Notes under the pieces: generated by a model
Database searches by the model: none
Told to the model about the DNA's origin: nothing
What the model saw: only the letters and a program-made list of their open reading frames with translations
Made by a program: the position numbers and the translations under genes
Assembly: GCA_964482435.1 (NCBI GenBank)
Contig: CAYZXL010000053.1
Location: forward strand, 1-33,827
Length of the DNA stretch: 33,827 nt
Origin: CAYZXL01 sp964482435
GTDB taxonomy: Bacteria; Auribacterota; JABMQX01
Reading direction: 5' to 3'
In this document: positions 15,952 through 22,590 of the stretch, one piece after another
Layout of the letters: each line of letters starts with the position of its first letter
How positions within the stretch are numbered: position 1 is the stretch's first letter

Positions 15952-17379
15952 ATGGCATCTGTTGTTGACATCCCCAAAGATTCTCCCGTCCATTTCATCG
16001 GCATCGGCGGAATTGGAATGAGCGGAATCGCCTTCACTTTTCTTCACCGCGGGTACAGGGTCACAGGTTCTGACCTGAAGGGGTCTTCCATCACAGCTCG
16101 CTTGAAGGAGGCAGGGGCCGAAATCTTCGAGGGCCACCGAGCCTCCAACGTCCCACGGAGGGGGACCGTCGTTTACTCCTCCGCCGTGCAAAATGATAAC
16201 CCCGAGATGCTGGAAGCTGTCGCTCTGGGGCTTCCCGTCCTGATGCGAGCAAAGGCCCTCGCCTGGCTCATGAGAGACCGAGTGCCCATCGCCATCGCGG
16301 GCACTCACGGCAAAACAACCACGACGACCCTCGTCACCCTGATGCTCCACCACGCCCGATACGACCCTTCTGCCGTCATCGGGGGCATCGTTGACGCCTT
16401 CGGCGGAAACGTTTTGTGCGGGAATGGACCCCATATCGTCGCAGAAGCCGACGAAAGCGACGGCTCATTCGTGAACTTCTATCCCACGTTCAGCATTGTC
16501 ACCAACGTCGAAGAGGAGCATCTCGGGTTCTACAACAACCTTCAGGAAATCCTCGACGCCTTTGCCCGATTCATCGAAAACACCCTGCTCGACGGCAGAC
16601 TCGTTTACAACCTCGACGAGCCGAACATCGCCGGCCTTGCCCGAGGGCTTAACGGCAGGACGTTCAGCTACAGCATCTCCCAGCCCGCGGACATCTTCGC
16701 GGAGAACATCTCCCTTCATGGTTTCGGCTCGACCTTCGAGGTCATCTACGAGGGAAACCCCCTTGGAACAATGGAGTTGAACATCCCCGGAATGCACAAC
16801 GTCTCCAATTCACTTGCGGCTCTCGCCGTGGCAATGAAACTCGGCATCTCGTTCGAGACTGCTAAGGAGGCGGTGCGGGGATTCAGGGGGGTCCGCCGGA
16901 GACTGGAGGTGAAAGGGCACGTTGACGACATTCTCGTCCTTGACGACTATGCCCATCACCCAACCGAAGTCTCAGCGACTCTCCGCTCCGCCAGAATCAT
17001 TGCCAACGGTGGCCGGCTCTTAGGCGTATTCCAACCGCACCGGTACAGCCGCACAAAATACTTGCACAAGAAATTCTCCGGCGCGTTCAGTTCCGCTGAC
17101 AGGTTGATTCTGACCGACGTTTACGCCGCCAACGAGCCAGCCATCGAGGGGATTGACGGAAGGACCATCCTCCGCAGCGTCCTGGAGGGCGGCCAGGAAA
17201 ACGTCGAATACTTCCCCGACCTTCACGACATCCCCGATTTTCTGTCTGAGACTGTTCGCCCCGGTGACGTCGTCGTCACCATGGGCGCAGGAAACATAAG
17301 CATAGTAGCCGATGAGCTTGTCAGAAGACTCAAGGAAAGAAGAAACCAGTTGATGGCTTTGGCAGGAAATGAGCAATAA
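15952..17379 (+). CDS. murC: UDP-N-acetylmuramate:L-alanine ligase
   Basis: MurC attaches L-alanine to UDP-MurNAc, the first stem-peptide step. The 475-aa protein shows VHFIGIGGIGMSGIA, the P-loop AIAGTHGKTTTTTLV, EADESDGSFVNFYP, NVEEEHLGFY, and the C-terminal domain with VLDDYAHHPTEV and FQPHRYSRTK. I chose the ATG at 15952 because GGAGG lies 8 nt upstream; a TTG at 15922 would extend it. The last 11 nt overlap ddl. There is no murB gene between murC and ddl, where many clusters have it. Confidence 0.96.
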   Translation: MASVVDIPKDSPVHFIGIGGIGMSGIAFTFLHRGYRVTGSDLKGSSITARLKEAGAEIFEGHRASNVPRRGTVVYSSAVQNDNPEMLEAVALGLPVLMRAKALAWLMRDRVPIAIAGTHGKTTTTTLVTLMLHHARYDPSAVIGGIVDAFGGNVLCGNGPHIVAEADESDGSFVNFYPTFSIVTNVEEEHLGFYNNLQEILDAFARFIENTLLDGRLVYNLDEPNIAGLARGLNGRTFSYSISQPADIFAENISLHGFGSTFEVIYEGNPLGTMELNIPGMHNVSNSLAALAVAMKLGISFETAKEAVRGFRGVRRRLEVKGHVDDILVLDDYAHHPTEVSATLRSARIIANGGRLLGVFQPHRYSRTKYLHKKFSGAFSSADRLILTDVYAANEPAIEGIDGRTILRSVLEGGQENVEYFPDLHDIPDFLSETVRPGDVVVTMGAGNISIVADELVRRLKERRNQLMALAGNEQ

Positions 17380-18499
17380 GCTGAAAGTCTGGATTATCTG
17401 TGGCGGGCGGTCGGCCGAGCATGACGTATCGCTCCGGTCAGCCCAATGCGTCGCGGCGGCCCTCGACCGCGCCAAGTACAACGTCAACTTTGTCACCATC
17501 ACAAAAGAGGGCAAGTGGGTCAGCGGAAAAGCAATCGAGGGCCCGGCGGCACGCCTTCTTAATGAGCCGCTGCCCGAACAGGAACCGGCTTCAGAAGCCG
17601 CGGTATCTCTTTCGGACGGCTTGCGAGACCTCGTCGCTGACGTTTCGCTTCCTGCGTCCCGGCAGGCGGGGCAAAACGGGAACGGGCACATGGTCGCATT
17701 TCCGGTCCTGCATGGCCCATATGGCGAAGATGGGACGATCCAGGGCTTCTTCGAGATGCTCGGCATACCGTATGTCGGCTCGAGCGTTCTGGGTTCCGCC
17801 CTTGCCATGGACAAAGCCAAGACCAAGGAAATCCTTTTCCACAAGGGGATACCCGTCCCCCGCTGGATTTCCTTTAAGCCGGGTGTCGGCGATGCCCGCA
17901 ACGGCAGAATCCCCCAGATTGTCGCGACGGTCATCGGCTACCCATGCTTCGTCAAGCCAGCCAACCTCGGCTCGAGCATCGGCGTGTCGAAAGTGAAAAG
18001 CCCCGAGCAGCTCGAAGAGGCTATCGCTCTGGCGCGCCGGTACGACGCGAAAGTCCTCATCGAGGAGGCAATTGACGCAAGGGAAATCGAATGCAGTGTC
18101 TTGGGCAATGACGAGCCTGTGGCTTCCATTCCCGGCGAAATCGTCCCCTCCAACGAATTCTACGACTACGATGCCAAATATACCAACCCCGACACGGAAT
18201 TGATTGTTCCGACGGACCTCTCCGAGAAACACGTGGAGCGGGTCCGCAATCTTGCAATCCTGTCATTTCAGGCTCTGGAATGCTGCGGGATGGCGAGGGT
18301 TGACTTCTTCCTCGACAGAAAGACCGGGCGGATCGTCGTCAACGAGTTGAACACCATCCCCGGATTCACCGAGGTCAGCATGTATCCGAAGCTATGGGAG
18401 GCGAGCGGCTTGCCATACCCGAGATTGCTCGACAGGCTAATCGAGCTGGCACTGGAACGATACAGGGAAAGGAGGGGGCTTACCGCAAACCGGGATTGA
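17369..18499 (+). CDS. ddl: D-alanine:D-alanine ligase
   Basis: Ddl makes the D-Ala-D-Ala dipeptide that MurF uses. The 376-aa ATP-grasp protein shows GGRSAEHDVSLRSA, VLHGPYGEDGTIQGFFEMLGIPYVG, CFVKPANLGSSIGVSKV, the loop EFYDYDAKY, and NELNTIPGFTEVSMYPKLWE. The Tyr-containing loop is of the D-Ala-D-Ala type, without the His seen in VanA-type D-lactate ligases. A short Ser/Gly/Asn-rich insertion (about residues 88-110) precedes the HGPYGEDG strand. The start overlaps the end of murC by 11 nt. Confidence 0.95.
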   Translation: MSNKLKVWIICGGRSAEHDVSLRSAQCVAAALDRAKYNVNFVTITKEGKWVSGKAIEGPAARLLNEPLPEQEPASEAAVSLSDGLRDLVADVSLPASRQAGQNGNGHMVAFPVLHGPYGEDGTIQGFFEMLGIPYVGSSVLGSALAMDKAKTKEILFHKGIPVPRWISFKPGVGDARNGRIPQIVATVIGYPCFVKPANLGSSIGVSKVKSPEQLEEAIALARRYDAKVLIEEAIDAREIECSVLGNDEPVASIPGEIVPSNEFYDYDAKYTNPDTELIVPTDLSEKHVERVRNLAILSFQALECCGMARVDFFLDRKTGRIVVNELNTIPGFTEVSMYPKLWEASGLPYPRLLDRLIELALERYRERRGLTANRD

Positions 18500-18542
18500 A
18501 CGTCCAGGTCAAAATCCCCTGTGCAAGCCCCGCGAAAGAGCA

Positions 18543-19391
18543 ATGATTTTCCGAAGAGCAAAAAGGAAAAAGCCGGTCAAGCTCTTCGTGATGAACGCCA
18601 AGGTTCTCAAGAAGAGGAAAAAGCCCCCCAATTTCTCGCCGTTCACCCGCGAAAAGGCGATGCGCATAGGATTCATCCTTCTCATTTTCGCCGTGTGCGG
18701 GGTGGGGGCGGTGGAGGGCGCCCGCTACCTCCTCTCCAATCCGAAATATGTCGTCAAGCACATCGCCGTTCGCGGAAATCAAAAACTGTCGAAGGAAGAG
18801 ATTGTCAGTATCTCCGCTCTCAAGAAGGGAGAAAACATTTTTCTGGCGCGGATTCATCGGGCCATGAGCCGGTTATCGCAGCTTCCAAGCATCGAGCGCG
18901 CTTCTGTGTCAAGGTTCATGCCGGATATGCTCGTCATCGAAGTTGTCGAAAGGACTCCTCGCGCGAGGCTCTCCGGCTCAAGAAGGTTTCTGGCGGACTA
19001 TTCGGGGGCGATTCTGTCCCGGGCGACGTGCAGCGACCCGGAGAGTCTCCCCGTGTTCGTCGGAGTTGACGCATCTAACCTGAGCGTGGGCATGCGATGC
19101 TCTCAGCCATCCATGACGAAAGCCATGGACGTTCTGCGGCTGTGCCAGTCTTCGCGGCTCAACGAGATGGTGGAAGTCGAGAAGATTGATTCCTCGCGCC
19201 CGGGCGACCTTCGCCTTTACCTGAAAGAGGGCGATTCCACAAGAGAAGGATGCGAAATCCCTCTCGGCGGCGATGAGTTCGAACAGAAGCTGGCAAATCT
19301 CGCGGAGATACTCGCCAGCGCCAAACAGGATGGAAAAAAGATTCGGTGGGCCGACCACCTGACGCTCAACAGAGTTGTCGTTCGGTTTTGA
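18543..19391 (+). CDS. ftsQ: Cell division protein FtsQ/DivIB
   Basis: FtsQ is a bitopic membrane protein linking early (FtsA/FtsZ) and late (FtsL, FtsI, FtsW) division proteins. The 282-aa product has a strongly basic cytoplasmic tail (residues 1-39), one membrane segment (about 41-58), and a POTRA domain. The POTRA domain starts YVVKHIAVRGNQKLSKEEIV and runs through LPSIERASVSRFMPDMLVIEVVERTPRA (about 69-140). A C-terminal beta domain follows. It sits between ddl and ftsA, the standard place. The ribosome binding site at the ATG at 18543 is weak. Confidence 0.92.
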   Translation: MIFRRAKRKKPVKLFVMNAKVLKKRKKPPNFSPFTREKAMRIGFILLIFAVCGVGAVEGARYLLSNPKYVVKHIAVRGNQKLSKEEIVSISALKKGENIFLARIHRAMSRLSQLPSIERASVSRFMPDMLVIEVVERTPRARLSGSRRFLADYSGAILSRATCSDPESLPVFVGVDASNLSVGMRCSQPSMTKAMDVLRLCQSSRLNEMVEVEKIDSSRPGDLRLYLKEGDSTREGCEIPLGGDEFEQKLANLAEILASAKQDGKKIRWADHLTLNRVVVRF

Positions 19392-19457
19392 CTCGTGCGG
19401 GAGACGTGATTGACCCGTGTCCCGCCGGTTGTTTCTGCATCAGAAGAAAGACGACCA

Positions 19458-20708
19458 ATGCCAAAAAAAGACAACATCGTCGTGGGGCTTGACGTAGGAA
19501 CCACAAAAATCTGCTGCATCGTTGCCGAGCGAATGAACGGAGGAGAAATCAGAATCCTCGGATTCGGCAGCGCCCCGTCCAAAGGACTTCGCAAAGGAGT
19601 CGTCGTCAACATAGAAAGCACCGTTGACTCCATCGGAAGGGCTGTGGACGAGGCGGAGCTTTCCTCCGGGGTGGAGGTTCGTTCGGTCTTTGTCGGGATT
19701 GCCGGAGGGCACATCCAGAGCTGCAACAGCCGCGGCGTAGTCCCGATAACCTCCCAGAACAAGGAAATCACCCGGGCCGACGTGGAAAAAGCCATTTCCG
19801 CCGCCAAAGCCATTGCGGTTTCGATTGACAGGGAGATTATCCACACCATTCCTCAACACTTCTGCGTTGACGGCGAGGGAGGAATTGCCAACCCGGTCGG
19901 GCTGCACGGCCTCCGATTGGAAGCGGACGTCCACATCGTCACCGGAGCGGTCATGTCCGCCCAGAACATCGTCAAATGCGTCAACAGCGCCGGACTCCAG
20001 GTTGAGGACATTGTCCTTCAGCCCCTCGCTTCCAGCATCTCCACCCTCTCCCTCATTGATAAAGAGGTGGGTGCCATCCTCGTGGACATCGGAGGCGGAA
20101 CGACCGACTTCATCGTGTACAGCGATGGCGTGATCCAGCACAGCGATGTGCTTTACCTTGCCGGAAACGACGTGACCCGCGACATCCACAAGGTTCTGTG
20201 CATTCCCGAGTCGAAGGCCGAGGAACTGAAAATAAAGTACGGCTGTGCTCTCGTTTCCATGGCGCGCGCCAACGAGACCTTCCCCCGGCCCGCCACAATG
20301 CACAAACCAGCCGGCGACGAGCCTCTCCGCACCCTGTGCGAAATCATCGAGTACCGCATGCGAGAGATTTTCGCCATCGCCAAGGACAGGATTGAAGGAA
20401 ACGGCTGCGGCCACCTCATCGGTTCCGGCGTAGTTCTGACGGGTGGGACGTCTCTTCTGAGGGGATGTCGCGACCTGGCTCGCGATGTCTTCAACGGGAT
20501 TCCCGCTCGCGTCGGGAGGCCCCACGGAATCGTCGGCGCAACCGAGACCCTCACCAGCCCCATTTATGCCACGGCCATCGGCCTTGCCAGGTATGGCGCC
20601 GAGTTCCGAAGTCGTGGGGAGGAGGCTCGATTCAACCGCAGAAACATTTTCAAAGCGGTCTTCAGGAAGATGCAGGAATGGGTGAGAGGACGCTCTCGGC
20701 AGGGATAA
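19458..20708 (+). CDS. ftsA: Cell division protein FtsA
   Basis: FtsA is an actin-like ATPase that tethers FtsZ filaments to the membrane. The 416-aa protein shows the phosphate loop NIVVGLDVGTTKICCIVAE, FVGIAGGHIQSCNSRGVV in the 1C domain, VGAILVDIGGGTTDFIVYSDG as phosphate-2, and VVLTGGTSLLRG. A C-terminal basic amphipathic helix (NIFKAVFRKMQEWVRG) fits the membrane-targeting sequence. I chose the ATG at 19458 because the family begins with the short lead before VVGLDVG; a TTG at 19410 would add 16 poorly supported residues. It is followed directly by ftsZ. Confidence 0.95.
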   Translation: MPKKDNIVVGLDVGTTKICCIVAERMNGGEIRILGFGSAPSKGLRKGVVVNIESTVDSIGRAVDEAELSSGVEVRSVFVGIAGGHIQSCNSRGVVPITSQNKEITRADVEKAISAAKAIAVSIDREIIHTIPQHFCVDGEGGIANPVGLHGLRLEADVHIVTGAVMSAQNIVKCVNSAGLQVEDIVLQPLASSISTLSLIDKEVGAILVDIGGGTTDFIVYSDGVIQHSDVLYLAGNDVTRDIHKVLCIPESKAEELKIKYGCALVSMARANETFPRPATMHKPAGDEPLRTLCEIIEYRMREIFAIAKDRIEGNGCGHLIGSGVVLTGGTSLLRGCRDLARDVFNGIPARVGRPHGIVGATETLTSPIYATAIGLARYGAEFRSRGEEARFNRRNIFKAVFRKMQEWVRGRSRQG

Positions 20709-20745
20709 GGTGAATGGCTTCTACAAAATCGGAAGAAACAAACCA

Positions 20746-20754
20746 TGGTATAAA
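20746..20754 (+). promoter_or_regulatory. Candidate internal ftsZ promoter (extended -10)
   Basis: TGGTATAAA is an extended -10 (TGN plus TATAAA) lying 59 bp before the preferred ftsZ GTG. No -35 hexamer is recognisable at 16-18 bp, which extended -10 promoters can tolerate. The stretch 20714-20812 has only 13 of 33 third codon positions as G or C, against 19 of the next 25 codons, so it looks like a leader rather than coding sequence. Confidence 0.45.
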
Positions 20755-20812
20755 AGCTTTGCGGGCGGCAAAGGAATCGCCCCGCTGCAAACCAGAAACA
20801 GGGAGTGAAAAC

Positions 20813-21955
20813 GTGCTGAAGATTGTTGACTCGGAAAAGGACCAGACCACCATAAAGGTCATAGGCATCGGTGGCGCCGGCTGCAACGCACTCGACACGA
20901 TGATCTCGGCCAACATCGAAGGGGTGGAGTACATAGCCATCAACACCGATGCCCAGGCGCTGAAGTCCTCGACGGCGAAGGAGAAAATCCAGATCGGCAA
21001 GACCGTCACTCACGGACTCGGCGCCGGGGGCAATCCCGAGATTGGCAAAGAAGCTGCCACCGCCGACACGGAAATCGTCAGCGAAGCCCTGGACAAGGCT
21101 GAGATCGTCTTCCTGACGGCAGGGTTCGGCGGCGGGACAGGAACCGGCGCCACGCCTGCCGCCGCGCGGATTGCAAAGGATAAAGGCATCCTGACCATCG
21201 CGGTGGTGACCAAGCCCTTCCTCTTCGAGGGCAGCATCAAAAGCCGCATCGCTGAAGAAGGACTCCGTCAGCTCCGAAGCGTCATCGAGACCGTCATGGT
21301 CATCCCCAACCAGAGGCTTTTTGAAATCGCGGGCGACGACACTTCAATGATCAACGCTTTCCGAATAACGGACGGCGTCCTCAGCAAGGTGGTTCAGGCA
21401 ATGTCTCGTCTGATTCTCAAGCCCGGCATAATCAATCTCGACTTCGCTCACATCCGCACCGTCATGTCCCTCCCCGGCGCAGCCACCGTCGGCTTCGGCG
21501 AGGGAAGGGGAAAAGAAAAGGCGATGATTGCCATGAGAGAGGCCATCTCAAACCCACTCATGGAGCAAACCGAAATCAAGGGGGCAAAGGGAGTCCTCAT
21601 CAGCCTCCTTTGCGGAACAGACCTGATGCTTCGGGAGCTCGACGAAGCAGTTGCGGTAATCAAGCAGATTGCCGCCCCCGACGCTAACGTCATCTTCGGA
21701 GCGAACGTTGACCCGGAGATGACCGATCGAGCCGCCATCACCGTCATAGCCACAGGATTGCAGGGCGAAAAAGCCGCCCAGGTTCAGGACCCAAAAACGG
21801 CCCAGACGCCGGACCAGAAGCTCATAGATTTTTCGGAAGAGGAGGAGACAGCCCAATCACAACTCGAACCGGCGGTGCTTTCCAGCGCGGAGGAGGCTTT
21901 CTACAGAAGACTGGAAACCCCCGCCATCTGGCGAAAGAGAGGCAAGCACCCCTGA
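20813..21955 (+). CDS. ftsZ: Cell division GTPase FtsZ with an Asp-to-His change in the T7 loop
   Basis: FtsZ is the tubulin-like GTPase that polymerises into the division ring. Seen are IKVIGIGGAGCNALDTMI, INTDAQAL, the tubulin signature GGGTGTG (residues 106-112), and a C-terminal peptide ETPAIWRKR that fits the FtsA-binding tail. The T7 catalytic loop reads NLDFAHI, with His213 where nearly all FtsZ have Asp (E. coli Asp212); the codon is CAC. I chose the GTG at 20813 (380 aa) because GGGAG lies 7 nt upstream and homology starts soon after. The ATG at 20714 would add 33 low-GC3 codons. It is the last gene of the dcw cluster. Confidence 0.93.
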   Translation: MLKIVDSEKDQTTIKVIGIGGAGCNALDTMISANIEGVEYIAINTDAQALKSSTAKEKIQIGKTVTHGLGAGGNPEIGKEAATADTEIVSEALDKAEIVFLTAGFGGGTGTGATPAAARIAKDKGILTIAVVTKPFLFEGSIKSRIAEEGLRQLRSVIETVMVIPNQRLFEIAGDDTSMINAFRITDGVLSKVVQAMSRLILKPGIINLDFAHIRTVMSLPGAATVGFGEGRGKEKAMIAMREAISNPLMEQTEIKGAKGVLISLLCGTDLMLRELDEAVAVIKQIAAPDANVIFGANVDPEMTDRAAITVIATGLQGEKAAQVQDPKTAQTPDQKLIDFSEEEETAQSQLEPAVLSSAEEAFYRRLETPAIWRKRGKHP

Positions 21956-21976
21956 GGCTCCAAGAGAATAAACCGA

Positions 21977-22068
21977 CCGGCACTGGCGAGTGAGCACCGG
22001 GTAGGAGACACGGGGCCTTCCCATATAATGGCACGCGATATTTCCCTACCGCTCACCCGCTGTGCCGG
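21977..22068 (+). other. Long imperfect inverted repeat after ftsZ, with TATAAT in its loop
   Basis: Left-arm blocks CCGGCAC (21977-21983), GTGAGC (21990-21995) and GGTAGG (22000-22005) pair in order with GTGCCGG (22062-22068), GCTCAC (22051-22056) and CCTACC (22045-22050). The loop is about 39 nt and contains a perfect TATAAT (22024-22029) without a good -35. It begins 21 nt after the ftsZ stop and ends 13 nt before the terminator. It could be a 3'-end mRNA structure or the body of a small RNA. Confidence 0.5.
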
Positions 22069-22081
22069 CCGAGAATATACG

Positions 22082-22122
22082 ACGCATCCCTGCCGCACCA
22101 CCCACGGCAGGGATGCGTTTTT
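22082..22122 (+). terminator. Intrinsic terminator of the dcw operon
   Basis: ACGCATCCCTGCCG (22082-22095) and CGGCAGGGATGCGT (22105-22118) form a perfect 14-bp stem with a 9-nt loop, followed at once by a T-run ending at 22122. It lies 126 bp after the ftsZ stop codon and is the first strong terminator after mraZ. Confidence 0.9.
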
Positions 22123-22186
22123 GTCTCCGCCGCGTAGTGTCTTCAGTGCGCGGCATTCACGCCAACCGGCAACGCGCATCTCGTCA

Positions 22187-22361
22187 GCGGAACAGTCCGC
22201 TCGTTGTGCCGCTCAGGAAAGGCCCGATGCCTGTGACCGTAGTAAGTATGCTGGTATCGTCGGCGCAGGACAGAGCCGCCCCACCAGGCGTCGGTGTGGC
22301 ATGGGCATCCTGCCCACGGCTTTTCACGGGCCGAACGCCTGCGCCACGATTACGCAGGCGT
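22187..22361. repeat. Cluster of short palindromes in the gap after the dcw operon
   Basis: Three perfect short stems lie in this non-coding stretch. They are GCGGA/TCCGC (22187-22200), TGGGCA/TGCCCA with a TCC loop (22302-22316), and ACGCCTGCG/CGCAGGCGT with a 9-nt loop (22335-22361). The longest forward reading frame here would start inside the post-ftsZ structure, so I do not believe it codes. Confidence 0.5.
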
Positions 22362-22391
22362 ACCCCTTCCATGTCCCCCATGCCCTGTGGT

Positions 22392-22434
22392 AAAAAAGCT
22401 GTCGGCATAAGGCCACGGCTTATGCTGCCGACAG
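22392..22434 (-). terminator. Probable (bi)directional terminator hairpin
   Basis: CTGTCGGCATAAG (22399-22411) pairs with the arm ending at 22434, giving 13 bp with a 3-nt bulge and a 7-nt loop. On the minus strand it is followed by CTTTTTT (22392-22398), a good U-tract. On the plus strand it is followed by the weaker TTCCTTTTC. No minus-strand gene that would need it is apparent nearby. From 22435 to 22590 I see nothing else. Confidence 0.55.
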
Positions 22435-22590
22435 TTCCTTTTCTGCCGGCGTCCTGGCGGCCGGTGGCCGGGAGGATTCTGGCTTTGCTGCCGCAAGCAT
22501 CTTCTTGTTCGTATGAAACGATTATGCAATGCTCAACTTGTGGAAATGACGCCCCGTCGTGGTGGACGGCCGGTTGAGGCGCGCACGCTC

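Noticed and set aside
19440..20525. 361-aa antisense reading frame opposite ftsA
   Set aside because: No recognisable motifs; it mirrors the codon structure of ftsA.
22028..22393. 121-aa forward frame just after ftsZ
   Set aside because: It would start inside the post-ftsZ hairpin and run through a perfect intrinsic terminator, and its sequence has no domain-like features.
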